Source of the DNA: Delftia tsuruhatensis NBRC 16741
GTDB lineage: Bacteria; Pseudomonadota; Gammaproteobacteria; Burkholderiales; Burkholderiaceae_C
Assembly (NCBI RefSeq): GCF_001571325.1
Contig: NZ_BCTO01000013.1
Coordinates: forward strand, 124,001-188,000
Direction of reading: 5' to 3'
Length of the DNA stretch: 64,000 bases
Both the position numbers and the translations under genes were made by a program. Positions 28,954 to 37,759 of this stretch are shown here, piece after piece; position 1 is the first letter of the stretch; the number at the start of each line of letters is the position of its first letter. The notes beneath the pieces were generated by a model. It did no database searches and was not told where the DNA came from. It saw only the letters and a program-made list of their open reading frames with translations.

Positions 28954-29922
28954 ATGCTCAGCCGTACTGCCGATCATCTGTACTGGATGTCCCGCTACAC
29001 GGAGCGTGCGGAGAACACTGCCCGCATGCTCAACGTCTCCTATGACACTTCCATGCTGCCCCAGGCGCCTCAGGCGGCGCGCAAGGCCTGGCAGGGCGTG
29101 CTGTCCATCAGCGAGCTGATCCCCGCCTATGCCTCCCGCCACGGCGAGGTGCAGCGAGAGGCCGTGCTGCACTTCATGGTGCGCGACGAGAGCAACTCCT
29201 CGTCCATCGCCTCCTGCCTGCGCGCTGCGCGGGAGAATGCGCGTGCCGTGCGCGGGGCGCTGACCACCGAGGCCTGGGAGACCCAGAACCAGACCTGGCT
29301 GGAACTCAAGCGCCTGCTGGCCGAGGGGGACTGGGAGCGCGATCCGGGCCAGTTCTTCGAATGGGTCAAGCACCGCTCGCACCTGTCGCGCGGCGTGACA
29401 CTGGGCACCATGCTGCAGGACGAGGCCTTCCACTTCCTGCGCCTGGGCACCTTCATCGAGCGCGCCGACAACACGGCGCGCCTGCTGGACGTGAAATTCC
29501 ACGCCATCGAGCGCGACTACCATGGCAGCGCGCGCAACGGAGCGTCGGGCAAAGGGGCCACGCCCTTCGACTTCTACCACTGGAGCGCGCTGCTGCGCAG
29601 CGTCTCGGCCTTCGAGGTCTACCGCAAGGTCTACCGCGACGTGATCACGCCCGAGCGCGTGGCCGAGCTGCTGATGCTGCGCAGCGACATGCCGCGCTCG
29701 CTGCTGGCCAGCATGCTGGAAGTGGTGGCCAACCTGGAAAGCGTGGCCAACGACCAGTCGCGCGAGACCCAGCGCAAGGCGGGCCGCCTGCTGGCTGACC
29801 TGCGCTATGCGCGCATCGACGAAATCCTGGCCACGGGCCTGCACGCCTATCTCACGCAGTTCCTGGATCGCGTGCACGACCTGGGTCAGGGCATCAGCCG
29901 CGACTTCCTGGTGCCTGCCTGA
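28954..29922 (+). CDS. Alpha-E domain protein (DUF403)
   Basis: A 322-residue, mostly helical protein opening with MLSRTADHLYWMSRYTERAEN, the signature of the alpha-E family. A second conserved block is LRLGTFIERADNTARLLDVK. The family is the usual partner of the permuted ATP-grasp enzyme encoded directly upstream with zero intergenic bases. Its biochemical role has not been established; the pair is thought to make or ligate a peptide-like product. The operon ends at a strong palindromic terminator. Confidence 0.93.
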   Translation: MLSRTADHLYWMSRYTERAENTARMLNVSYDTSMLPQAPQAARKAWQGVLSISELIPAYASRHGEVQREAVLHFMVRDESNSSSIASCLRAARENARAVRGALTTEAWETQNQTWLELKRLLAEGDWERDPGQFFEWVKHRSHLSRGVTLGTMLQDEAFHFLRLGTFIERADNTARLLDVKFHAIERDYHGSARNGASGKGATPFDFYHWSALLRSVSAFEVYRKVYRDVITPERVAELLMLRSDMPRSLLASMLEVVANLESVANDQSRETQRKAGRLLADLRYARIDEILATGLHAYLTQFLDRVHDLGQGISRDFLVPA

Positions 29923-29932
29923 GCCGCCGTCG

Positions 29933-29974
29933 CCCAATGAACAAAGCCGCCCTCGGGCGGCTTTGTTCATTGGG
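29933..29974. terminator. Perfect 20-bp inverted repeat terminator between convergent genes
   Basis: Arms at 29933-29952 and 29955-29974 are exact reverse complements with only TC between them. It serves the alpha-E gene and allA in both directions. Confidence 0.9.
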
Positions 29975-29984
29975 GCAGGGCCAT

Positions 29985-30527
29985 TCAGTCCTGCGCGCTG
30001 TCCAGCTCCAGCACAACGCCTTCGGCATCGCCGATGGGCAGCACGTCGCAGTTGTCGCCAGGGCCTCCCCGGTCCACCACGATGAAGCGCGCGGGCGCGT
30101 TCAGGGCAATCAGCGAGTGGTGCCAGACGCCGCGGCGGTAGTTCACGCCCTGGCGTCCGTTGGTGATGAAGGCGCGCAGGTCGCCGGGCGCCACCTGCTC
30201 TCCCAGGGGCGCAACCACCACGATGAAGGGCTGGGCGTCCAGCGGCATGAAGGCCTGGCTGCCCAGGGGATGGCGCTCCATGCTCGTCAGCTGCAGGGGC
30301 AGCGCATAGGGGCGGGCGTGGAACAGGTTGATCAGCGCATGGCCCTCGCTGCCGCCCGTGTCCACGCGGGCCAGGGCATGGTAGCGCTCGGTCATGCCGT
30401 CATTGATCAGCAGCGGCGTGTGGCCTGCACTGTCGATGACCTCGCCAAACTCGGCAAAGGCTTCGGCGGTCAGCGGTTGGACGCGCAGGCGAAGGCGGGC
30501 GGGGCGGGTCTCTGACAAGGTATTCAC
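29985..30527 (-). CDS. allA: Ureidoglycolate lyase
   Basis: Splits ureidoglycolate into glyoxylate and urea in allantoin (purine nitrogen) catabolism. It is 180 residues of the AllA cupin-like fold, with AFAEFGEVIDSAG, the central RHPLGSQAFMPL-type segment (here MERHPLGSQAFMPL), and RGVWHHSLIAL with the metal-site histidines. The start is a GTG at 30527. A FadR-type operator lies 24 bases upstream. It is divergent from an MFS carrier and a FadR-family regulator, likely its regulon partners. Confidence 0.92.
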   Translation of the reverse strand: MNTLSETRPARLRLRVQPLTAEAFAEFGEVIDSAGHTPLLINDGMTERYHALARVDTGGSEGHALINLFHARPYALPLQLTSMERHPLGSQAFMPLDAQPFIVVVAPLGEQVAPGDLRAFITNGRQGVNYRRGVWHHSLIALNAPARFIVVDRGGPGDNCDVLPIGDAEGVVLELDSAQD

Positions 30528-30550
30528 GAAGTACTGCCTCTTGTTTTCAT

Positions 30551-30565
30551 ACTGGTATTACCAGT
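30551..30565. promoter_or_regulatory. FadR-type operator upstream of allA
   Basis: ACTGGTATTACCAGT is a perfect 15-bp palindrome around one base and contains the TGGT-N3-ACCA core of FadR-subfamily GntR regulators. It lies 24 bases from the allA GTG, well placed for repression. Confidence 0.7.
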
Positions 30566-30697
30566 TTGCTGTTGCCTGGGGATTTTGTCAAACCTGAGTG
30601 ACGCCAGCCGATGTCCTGTGCATCATTTGCGGTGGTTCGGGTAAATGCGAGTGTGCATTGGCCGGCGGGAAGGGCAACATTCGCTCCGTATTTTCAG

Positions 30698-30712
30698 ACC
30701 GGTCATACCAGT
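30698..30712. promoter_or_regulatory. Second FadR-type operator, upstream of the MFS gene
   Basis: ACCGGTCATACCAGT matches the allA operator at 12 of 15 positions, including the GGT-N3-ACC core. It ends 31 bases before the MFS start. The pair suggests one regulator controls both divergent genes. Confidence 0.6.
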
Positions 30713-30743
30713 TGATCGCAACCCTTCAACCAAGGACTTCCTG

Positions 30744-32078
30744 ATGTCATCACTTCCCGCATCCGCCGAGGCCGCCGGCGCGGCCCCGGCGCTGTCCAGC
30801 GAAACGCCGGGCGAGGCAGCCGTCTACCGCAAGGTGGCCTGGCGCCTGCTTCCCTTCATCATGGCCTGCTACGTGGCGGCCTATCTGGACCGGGTGAACG
30901 TGGGCTTTGCCAAGCTGCACATGCTGGCCGACCTGCAGTTCAGCGAGGCCATGTACGGCCTGGGCGCGGGGCTGTTCTTCATCGGCTATTTCTTCTTCGA
31001 GGTGCCCAGCAACATGCTGATGCACCGCATAGGAGCCAAGGCCACCATCTCGCGGATCATGATCATGTGGAGCCTGATCTCGGCGGCCATGATGTTCGTG
31101 ACCACGCCCACGCAGTTCTACGTGCTGCGCTTCCTGCTGGGCGCGGCCGAGGCCGGTTTCTACCCCGGCATGATCCTGTACATGACCTACTGGTTTCCCT
31201 CGTACCGGCGCGCCCGCATGGTGGCGCTGTTCATGTGCGCGATCCCGGTCTCGGGCATCCTGGGCGGACCGCTGTCGGGCGGCATCATGGACCTGATGCA
31301 GGGCGTGGCGGGGCTGCGCGGCTGGCAATGGCTGTTCCTGATCGAGGCCATTCCCTCGCTGATCCTGGGCCTGGCCGTGCTCTGGTACCTGGACAACAGC
31401 ATCCGCGCAGCGCGCTGGCTGACCGAGGCGGAAAAGACCCTGCTGGAGCGCAACATCGCCCGCGAGAACGCCAGCAAGAGCGATAGCCATGTGACGCTGC
31501 GCGCGCTGTTCTCCGACCCGCGCATCATCAAGATGGCCATGATCTGCTTTTGCACCGTCATGGGCCAGTACGGGCTCACGTTCTGGCTGCCCAGCCTGAT
31601 CCGCCAGTCGGGCGTGGAGGGTGCCTTCCAGATCGGCCTGCTGACGGCCGTGCCGTTTTCGGTGGCCGTGGTGTCCATGAACCTGGTCAGCCGCAGCTCG
31701 GACCGCATGCGCGAGCGCCGCTGGCACCTGATCGTTCCGTTCTGCGTGGGCGCGGCGGGCCTGATGCTGTCGGCCATCTTCAGCGGCAACGTCTACGTGT
31801 CGCTGGCCGCCCTGGCGCTGGCCGCGGGCGGCAGCCTGGCAACCTCGCCACTGTTCTGGAGCCTGCCCACGGCCATCCTGTCCAGCGCAGGCGCTGCGGC
31901 CGGCATTGCGCTGATCAACTCCTTCGCCAACCTGGCCGGCTTCATCAGCCCCTACATGATCGGCCTCATCAAGGATGCGACGCAGAGCACCAATGCGGCC
32001 ATGTTCGTGCTGGCCGGCGTGCTGCTGTTCGGGGCCTTCCTGACCTATACCGTGCCCGCCAAACTGGTCAACAAGTAG
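30744..32078 (+). CDS. MFS transporter, anion:cation symporter (ACS) family
   Basis: A 444-residue carrier with about twelve membrane helices. Typical ACS features are YVAAYLDRVNVGFAKLHM in helix 1, GYFFFEVPSNMLMHRIGAK and the helix 4-5 region LGAAEAGFYPGMILYMTYWFP. ACS members move organic anions such as tartrate, phthalate, glucarate or allantoate. Its divergence from allA and the shared operator suggest a ureide or ureidoglycolate-type substrate, which is inference. An AAGGA site precedes the ATG. The FadR-type regulator follows. Confidence 0.92.
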   Translation: MSSLPASAEAAGAAPALSSETPGEAAVYRKVAWRLLPFIMACYVAAYLDRVNVGFAKLHMLADLQFSEAMYGLGAGLFFIGYFFFEVPSNMLMHRIGAKATISRIMIMWSLISAAMMFVTTPTQFYVLRFLLGAAEAGFYPGMILYMTYWFPSYRRARMVALFMCAIPVSGILGGPLSGGIMDLMQGVAGLRGWQWLFLIEAIPSLILGLAVLWYLDNSIRAARWLTEAEKTLLERNIARENASKSDSHVTLRALFSDPRIIKMAMICFCTVMGQYGLTFWLPSLIRQSGVEGAFQIGLLTAVPFSVAVVSMNLVSRSSDRMRERRWHLIVPFCVGAAGLMLSAIFSGNVYVSLAALALAAGGSLATSPLFWSLPTAILSSAGAAAGIALINSFANLAGFISPYMIGLIKDATQSTNAAMFVLAGVLLFGAFLTYTVPAKLVNK

Positions 32079-32164
32079 CGCCGGACAGGGCGCGTGAACC
32101 GGCGGGCGAGGCGCGCAGTCGCTAAGATCGGCGCACCGCCCCCGGGCCAGAGATCCGCCAACGC

Positions 32165-32890
32165 ATGGAACCCAGCACCGCCATCAGCACACCCGCCGGC
32201 AACCCTGCCAGCACCGCCGTTGCCGGCAATGCCGCCCGCGTGATCCGCGAGTGGATCGAGGGCGGCGTGTATCCGGTGGGCTCGCTCCTGCCTTCGCAGC
32301 GCGACCTGTCGGAGCAGTTGGGCATCAGCCGCACCTCGCTGCGCGAGGCGCTGTCCACGCTGCAGGGGCTGGGCCTGGTCGTGGCCCGGCCTGGCAAGGG
32401 CATGTACGTGACCGAGGCGCCCGAGGCTGCGGCCGCAGACGCCTGGCGCTTTGCCGACTCGCATGCGCTCACCGATGTCTATCAGCTGCGCTACGCGCTG
32501 GAGGGCTTTGTGGCGCGCCTGGCGGCCCTGGTGGTGCAGCCTGAGGATGTGCAGGCCCTGCAGGCCAATCTGCAGGCCATGCAGCAGAGCATAGAGCGGG
32601 CCGATTTCGTGCAGGCCACGCGACTGGATTTCGAGTTCCACCTGCAGATCGCCACCATCTCGGGCAACCATGCCATCGCCGACGTGCTGCGCGGCAGCGG
32701 CGAGGTCATGCAGGAAAGCCAGCGCCTGCCGTTCTACAAGCGGGGCGCACGGCATGCGACCACCGAGGAGCATGCGGCCATCATCGATGCCCTGTCCCGC
32801 GGCCATCCCGAACTGGCCCAGCAGGCCATGGCCACCCACATCGTGCAGGCGGCCCAGCGCGCGGGCGTGCACTTTCCCACCGGCCTGTAG
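32165..32890 (+). CDS. GntR-family regulator, FadR subfamily
   Basis: A 241-residue repressor/activator. The winged helix-turn-helix (about residues 24-85) has LPSQRDLSEQLGISRTSLREALSTLQGLGLV. The all-helical FCD effector domain (about 100-230) has the metal-binding pattern DFEFHLQIA, then histidines near TTEEHAAIIDAL. It follows the MFS gene by 86 bases in the same direction and is the natural candidate to bind the two TGGT-N3-ACCA palindromes between allA and the carrier. Confidence 0.92.
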   Translation: MEPSTAISTPAGNPASTAVAGNAARVIREWIEGGVYPVGSLLPSQRDLSEQLGISRTSLREALSTLQGLGLVVARPGKGMYVTEAPEAAAADAWRFADSHALTDVYQLRYALEGFVARLAALVVQPEDVQALQANLQAMQQSIERADFVQATRLDFEFHLQIATISGNHAIADVLRGSGEVMQESQRLPFYKRGARHATTEEHAAIIDALSRGHPELAQQAMATHIVQAAQRAGVHFPTGL

Positions 32891-32987
32891 GCACGCCAGC
32901 CCGTGCCTGATCGGCCGGGTTTTTGGCCTTACCATCATCGGCACAGCGCATTTTTTCCCTATCTACAGACCGCCCGGATGCCGATCC

Positions 32988-34286
32988 ATGACAAGCCAAG
33001 GAAATGAACTCTGCATACTGGCAGACGCCCTAGAGGCGCAGCGCGAAGGACTCTTGCAGACATGGCGCAAGGCCGTCAGGCGGGACCCGGCGCTGACCGC
33101 TGGTGAGGCGCTTCCCCGAACCCAGCTGAACGATCACATCCCGGCTGTGCTGGCCGCGTTCGAGCAGCAACTGCGGACACTGGGCGGTGCACCGGCAGAC
33201 ACCACCGAGCCGCCGGGCGATGGCGAGCAGGCCGCCGCCCACGGCCTGCACCGCTGGCAGCAGGGCTATGACCTGCATGAAGTCGTGCGCGAGCTGGGGC
33301 TGCTCAACGAAGTCATGGTGGCGCAGCTGGAGGACTATGCCCAGGGGCGCCCTGATGCGCACGTCGCCATGCCCGTTGCGCGCAAGGCCTGGGCCGCCAC
33401 CTATACCCGCGACGTTCAGGACAGCAGCACCCAGTATTTCCGCCTGCAGCAGCAGGAGGCCGAGGGCCATGTCCGGGACCTGGAAGCGGCGCTGCATGAC
33501 CTGAGCGCGCTGGACCTGCAGCGCTCGCAACTGTGGGAGCAGGTTGCGCATGACCTGCGCAGCAACGTCGGCGTGGTGGCCAATGTGACGCATGGCCTGG
33601 GCATGCAGCATGCGCCGGCGCAGTCGCGCGAGAAACTCCTGCGCATGCTGGACCGCAACGTCCAGTCGCTGCGACATCTGCTGGATGACGTGACGGAGCT
33701 GGCCAAGCTGCACGCCGGGCGCGAGCATCGCCAGCTGACCTCCTTTGACGCAGCCCAGGTGATCACCCATCTGTGCGAGGGACTGCAGGCCCTGGCCAAC
33801 GAGCGCGGCCTGTACCTGCACCTGCAGGGGCCGGGGACGATGCCGGTGGAGGGGGATGCCTTGAAACTGCGCCGCATCGCGCAGAACCTGGTGCTCAACG
33901 CGCTCAAGTACACCCAGGAGGGCGGCGTCACGGTGAAGTGGGCCCTTGGTGATGGGGAGGACCAGCGCCGCTGGATGCTCTCCATCGGGGATACGGGCCC
34001 CGGCATGGAGCCGGCGGCGCCCCTGGTTGCCGCCCTCAAGCACGCCACGGACCTGGACCCTTCGGGCCATCTGACGTCGGCGGCCTCCGCAGAGGTCCGC
34101 GCCGGGGGCGAGCCACGGCCCGGCGTCGCGGCGGCCCGCTACCGCAGCGGCGCAGGCGAGGGGATAGGCCTGTCCATCGTCAAGCGGCTGGCGGAATTGC
34201 TGGACGCCACGATCGAGGTGCAGTCGGCCGCGCAGACCGGCACGACCTTTCTGCTTCTGTTTCCGCTGCGATATGCCGACGAGTGA
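32988..34286 (+). CDS. Soluble sensor histidine kinase with RsbRD-like N-terminal domain
   Basis: A 432-residue kinase with no membrane segment. The N-terminal region (about residues 10-165) resembles the RsbT co-antagonist RsbRD domain (LLQTWRKAV, HRWQQGYDLHEVVREL, and a helical globin-like pattern). A short coiled coil comes next, then the phosphoacceptor H188 in QVAHDLRSN, and an ATPase domain with NLVLNALKYTQ, GDTGPGM and GEGIGLSIVKRLAE. No response regulator gene adjoins, so its partner is elsewhere. Confidence 0.88.
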   Translation: MTSQGNELCILADALEAQREGLLQTWRKAVRRDPALTAGEALPRTQLNDHIPAVLAAFEQQLRTLGGAPADTTEPPGDGEQAAAHGLHRWQQGYDLHEVVRELGLLNEVMVAQLEDYAQGRPDAHVAMPVARKAWAATYTRDVQDSSTQYFRLQQQEAEGHVRDLEAALHDLSALDLQRSQLWEQVAHDLRSNVGVVANVTHGLGMQHAPAQSREKLLRMLDRNVQSLRHLLDDVTELAKLHAGREHRQLTSFDAAQVITHLCEGLQALANERGLYLHLQGPGTMPVEGDALKLRRIAQNLVLNALKYTQEGGVTVKWALGDGEDQRRWMLSIGDTGPGMEPAAPLVAALKHATDLDPSGHLTSAASAEVRAGGEPRPGVAAARYRSGAGEGIGLSIVKRLAELLDATIEVQSAAQTGTTFLLLFPLRYADE

Positions 34287-34308
34287 CCGATAGCTGGGCC
34301 AGGAGATG

Positions 34309-34332
34309 AAAAAAACGGGCACACAGGCCCGT
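34309..34332 (-). terminator. Terminator downstream of bacterioferritin gene
   Basis: A 6-bp stem (ACGGGC / GCCCGT) with a six-base loop, extended by an A-run at 34309-34315 that becomes a U-tract on the minus strand. Confidence 0.65.
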
Positions 34333-34381
34333 CGTTTCGCGTGCGGGGCGCGGCCTGTGCCGCCGCCCCTGAGTCCGGTGC

Positions 34382-34858
34382 TCAGGACTCTTCGTCCATC
34401 TGCGACTGCAGATAGTTCTGGATGCCGACCTTGTCGATCAGGTCCAGCTGGGTTTCGAGGTAGTCGATGTGCTCCTCGGTATCGTCCAGGATCTTTTGCA
34501 GCAGATCGCGCGAGACGTAGTCGCGCACGCTTTCGCAGTGGGCGATGCCGTCCTTGATGGTCTGCTGCGCGGTTTTCTCGCTGCTCAGGTCGCAAGCCAG
34601 GGCTTCGGGCACGTCCTCGCCGACTTGCAGCTTGCCCAGATCCTGCAGGTTGGGCAGGCCGTCGAGCACGAAGATGCGGTCCATGAGCCAGTCGGCGTGC
34701 TTCATCTCGCCGATGGACTCCTTGTATTCCTTCTTGGCCAGCTTGTCGAAGCCCCAGTGCTTGTACATGCGGTAGTGCAGGAAGTACTGGTTGATGGCCG
34801 TCAGCTCGTTCTTGAGCTGGGCTTGCAGCCAGGTGATGACTTGGGCGTCGCCTTGCAT
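34382..34858 (-). CDS. bfr: Bacterioferritin
   Basis: A 158-residue iron-storage protein forming 24-subunit heme-containing shells. It aligns without gaps to E. coli Bfr at the N-terminus. The heme-ligand methionine is M52 in GEMKHADW, and the ferroxidase ligands E18, E51 and H54 are in place, with DDTEEHIDYLETQLDLI carrying the second-helix ligands. Its gene faces ahpC across a 368-base gap (34859-35226). This fits joint iron and peroxide handling. Confidence 0.96.
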   Translation of the reverse strand: MQGDAQVITWLQAQLKNELTAINQYFLHYRMYKHWGFDKLAKKEYKESIGEMKHADWLMDRIFVLDGLPNLQDLGKLQVGEDVPEALACDLSSEKTAQQTIKDGIAHCESVRDYVSRDLLQKILDDTEEHIDYLETQLDLIDKVGIQNYLQSQMDEES

Positions 34859-35139
34859 GGGGAACTCCTTTGTTGTACGTGGGGGACCGCGCCGATCGGC
34901 GGCCGCTATAGGGGTGGATTGTCTAGGGTTTCTGCGTCAGATCAAGCAAACCCCTGTTATCACGCATTGGCTGCTTATGAGGCGCGTTCTCGTTTGCGGG
35001 CCGGCATGCTGACGCGTCTGCGGGGTTGCTGCATTGCCTTGTCATATTTCGGCCCAAAATAGCCTCTTCAGGCCGGTGGCGGGCTGGTCAAGCCCGCAGG
35101 CCTGGAGACAAGGATGTTAACATAGTTTTTGGCAATCGG

Positions 35140-35187
35140 ATGAATTCAATCAATTCATTGGATCAATCGATGGCCTGGGCCTAGACT
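35140..35187 (+). promoter_or_regulatory. Inverted repeat and candidate promoter of ahpC
   Basis: ATGAATT-N5-AATTCAT (35140-35158) is a perfect dyad ending at the edge of a TTGGAT -35 (35158-35163), with TAGACT (35182-35187) as a weak -10. A dyad abutting the -35 is where OxyR normally sits at ahpC promoters, but the spacing does not match the full OxyR consensus. The rest of 34859-35226 shows no gene. Confidence 0.45.
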
Positions 35188-35226
35188 TCGTCCTGTGTTC
35201 ACTCACCAACCACAAAGGAAACAGCA

Positions 35227-35790
35227 ATGTCCGTGATCAACACCCAAATCAAGCCCTTCAAGACGCAGGCCTTCAAGAATGGCAAGTTCATCGAAGTGAC
35301 CGAAAAGGACGTCCTGGGCAAGTGGGCCGTGTTCTTCTTCTACCCCGCTGACTTCACCTTCGTGTGCCCCACCGAGCTGGGCGACGTGGCCGACCACTAC
35401 GACGAACTGCAAAAGCTGGGCGTGGAAGTGTTCTCCGTGTCCACCGACACCCACTTCGTGCACAAGGCATGGCACGACGCGTCGGACACCATCCGCAAGA
35501 TCAAGTACACGATGCTGGGCGATCCCACCTGGGAAATCAGCAACAACTTCGAAGTCCTGCGTCCCGGCCAGGGCCTGGCTGACCGCGGCACCTTCATCGT
35601 CGACCCCGATGGCGTGATCCAGGCCGTGGAAATCACCGCCGAAGGCATCGGCCGCAACGCCGTCGACCTGCTGCGCAAGGTCAAGGCTGCCCAGTATGTC
35701 CGCAACCACCCCGGTGAAGTCTGCCCCGCCAAGTGGGAAGAAGGCGACAAGACCCTGGCTCCTTCGCTCGACCTGGTCGGCAAGATCTAA
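35227..35790 (+). CDS. ahpC: Alkyl hydroperoxide reductase subunit C (peroxiredoxin)
   Basis: A typical 2-Cys peroxiredoxin of 187 residues that reduces hydrogen peroxide and organic hydroperoxides. The peroxidatic cysteine is C47 in FTFVCPTE and the resolving cysteine is C166 in GEVCPAKW. The catalytic Thr/Arg set (T44, R119 region in [11 protein letters not shown]) is present. A strong GGAAACAGCA leader precedes the ATG. AhpF, its reductase, is encoded 103 bases downstream, past a terminator-like hairpin. Confidence 0.98.
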   Translation: MSVINTQIKPFKTQAFKNGKFIEVTEKDVLGKWAVFFFYPADFTFVCPTELGDVADHYDELQKLGVEVFSVSTDTHFVHKAWHDASDTIRKIKYTMLGDPTWEISNNFEVLRPGQGLADRGTFIVDPDGVIQAVEITAEGIGRNAVDLLRKVKAAQYVRNHPGEVCPAKWEEGDKTLAPSLDLVGKI

Positions 35791-35831
35791 GCGGTACACC
35801 GCTTCCTGTTCACAGTTGAACTGTTGAAGAC

Positions 35832-35862
35832 GCCCGGGTGCCTGGCGCCCGGGCTTTTTTTT
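35832..35862 (+). terminator. Terminator-like hairpin between ahpC and ahpF
   Basis: A 7-bp GC stem (GCCCGGG / CCCGGGC), nine-base loop and eight T's. It should attenuate read-through so that ahpC is expressed above ahpF. Confidence 0.85.
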
Positions 35863-35893
35863 CCGAAAATTCGTATTTCCCTAGGAGTCCGAC

Positions 35894-37450
35894 ATGCTTG
35901 ACAACAACCTGAAAGCCCAATTGCAGGCCTACCTGGAGCGCCTGCAGCGTCCGGTGGAGCTGGTGGCTTCGCTGGATGACAGCCAGGGTGCGCGCGAGCT
36001 GAAGGAACTGCTGCTGGAAATCCGCGAGCTGAGCGACAAGATCACCGTCGTCGAGCACAACGACGCCGAGGTGCGCAAGCCCTCGTTCCTGATCACCAAT
36101 CCCGGCGTGGACAGCGGCGTGCGTTTCGCAGGCGTCCCCCTGGGCCATGAATTCACCTCGCTGGTGCTGGCCCTGCTGCAGGTCGGCGGCCATCCGTCCA
36201 AGGAATCGGCCGAGTTGCTGGAGCAGGTGCGCAACATCGACGTGCCGCTGCACTTCGAGACCTACTACTCGCTGTCCTGCCACAACTGCCCGGACGTGGT
36301 GCAGGCGCTGAACCTGATGTCCGTGCTCAATCCCAAGATCAGCCACACCGCCATCGACGGCGGGCTGTTCCAGAAGGAAGTCGAGCAGCGCGAAGTCATG
36401 GGCGTGCCCACGGTCTTCGTCAATGGCGAGCGCTTCGGCCAGGGCCGCATGGAGCTGGCCGAGATCGTCGCCAAGGTCGACACCGGCGCCGCTTCGCGTG
36501 AAGCGGCCAGGATTTCCGCCAAGGACGCCTTCGACGTGCTGATCGTCGGTGGCGGCCCCGCCGGCGCGGCCGCTGCCATCTATGCGGCACGCAAGGGCAT
36601 CCGCACCGGCATTGCCGCCGAGCGCTTCGGCGGCCAGGTGCTGGACACCGTGGACATCGAGAACTTCATCTCGGTCTCCAAGACCGAAGGCCCTCAGCTG
36701 GCCGCCGCCATGGAGCGCCATGTGCGCGACTACGAGGTGGACATCATGAACCTGCAGACGGCGTCCAAACTGATTCCGGCTGCCACGGAAGGCGGGCTGA
36801 TCGAGGTGCAGACCGCCTCGGGCGCCAGCCTCAAGGCCAAGACCGTCATCCTCTCGACCGGCGCGCGCTGGCGCAACATGAACGTGCCTGGCGAGGACAA
36901 GTACCGCACCAAGGGCGTGACCTACTGCCCGCACTGCGACGGACCGCTGTTCAAGGGCAAGAATGTGGCCGTCATCGGCGGCGGCAACTCGGGCGTGGAA
37001 GCGGCCATCGACCTGGCCGGCATCGTGCGCAGCGTGACGCTGCTGGAGTTCGCCAGCGAGCTCAAGGCCGATGCCGTGCTGCAAAAGAAGCTCAAGAGCC
37101 TGCCCAATGTGACCGTCATCCTCAACGCCCAGACCACCGAGGTCAACGGCGACGGCAAGAAGGTCACCGGCCTGACCTACAAGGACCGCACGACGGAAGA
37201 GGTCAAGACCGTGGCGCTGGAAGGCATCTTCGTGCAGATCGGCCTGCTGCCCAACACCGACTGGCTCAAGGGCACGGTGGAGCTGACCCGCTTCGGCGAG
37301 ATCGTGATCGATGCCAAGGGCCACACCAGCGTGCCCGGCGTGTTCGCCGCAGGCGACTGCACCAACGTGCCGTACAAGCAGATCATCATCGCTGCCGGTG
37401 CCGGCTCCACGGCTGCGCTGTCGGCCTTCGACCACCTGATCCGCCACTGA
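35894..37450 (+). CDS. ahpF: Alkyl hydroperoxide reductase subunit F
   Basis: A 518-residue FAD and NADH-dependent disulfide reductase that recycles AhpC. The N-terminal double thioredoxin-like domain has its CxxC at C129-C132 (SCHNCP). The thioredoxin-reductase-like part has FAD motif [18 protein letters not shown], the second CxxC at C345-C348 (CPHCDG), and the NAD motif [17 protein letters not shown]. The AGGAG site lies a few bases before the ATG. A strong terminator follows. Confidence 0.97.
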   Translation: MLDNNLKAQLQAYLERLQRPVELVASLDDSQGARELKELLLEIRELSDKITVVEHNDAEVRKPSFLITNPGVDSGVRFAGVPLGHEFTSLVLALLQVGGHPSKESAELLEQVRNIDVPLHFETYYSLSCHNCPDVVQALNLMSVLNPKISHTAIDGGLFQKEVEQREVMGVPTVFVNGERFGQGRMELAEIVAKVDTGAASREAARISAKDAFDVLIVGGGPAGAAAAIYAARKGIRTGIAAERFGGQVLDTVDIENFISVSKTEGPQLAAAMERHVRDYEVDIMNLQTASKLIPAATEGGLIEVQTASGASLKAKTVILSTGARWRNMNVPGEDKYRTKGVTYCPHCDGPLFKGKNVAVIGGGNSGVEAAIDLAGIVRSVTLLEFASELKADAVLQKKLKSLPNVTVILNAQTTEVNGDGKKVTGLTYKDRTTEEVKTVALEGIFVQIGLLPNTDWLKGTVELTRFGEIVIDAKGHTSVPGVFAAGDCTNVPYKQIIIAAGAGSTAALSAFDHLIRH

Positions 37451-37470
37451 GCTGAACAGGCGTGAGAAAG

Positions 37471-37502
37471 GGCCCGGATGCCTCGGCATCCGGGCCTTTT
37501 TT
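37471..37502 (+). terminator. Rho-independent terminator after ahpF
   Basis: A perfect 12-bp stem (GGCCCGGATGCC / GGCATCCGGGCC with a TC loop) followed by six T's. Confidence 0.92.
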
Positions 37503-37620
37503 CATTCCGGCGCTGTCAGGCGCGTGCCTTGCCGGCGCAGGTGGCACACAGATGGCTGTCCAGCAGCCCGGTGTGCCAGCAGGGATTGCGCCAGGGCCTA
37601 TGCGCCAGATCAAATCAATG

Positions 37621-37643
37621 AATGAGAACTATTCGCATATAAT
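37621..37643 (+). promoter_or_regulatory. Fur box overlapping the -10 of the heme receptor operon
   Basis: AATGAGAACTATTCGCATA (37621-37639) is a strong Fur-type 7-1-7 site, with TATAAT at 37638-37643 overlapping its end. Iron-loaded Fur would block the promoter. The leader is about 110 bases. Confidence 0.75.
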
Positions 37644-37759
37644 TTTTCTTCATCCAGCCAGCACATGACGCGCCAACGGCTGGCGGGCCGACCGCCAGCC
37701 GCTGCAACCAGAAGCCAGCTCTCGCACATCCATGTTGATCAGAGAGAGAGGGCTTCGCA

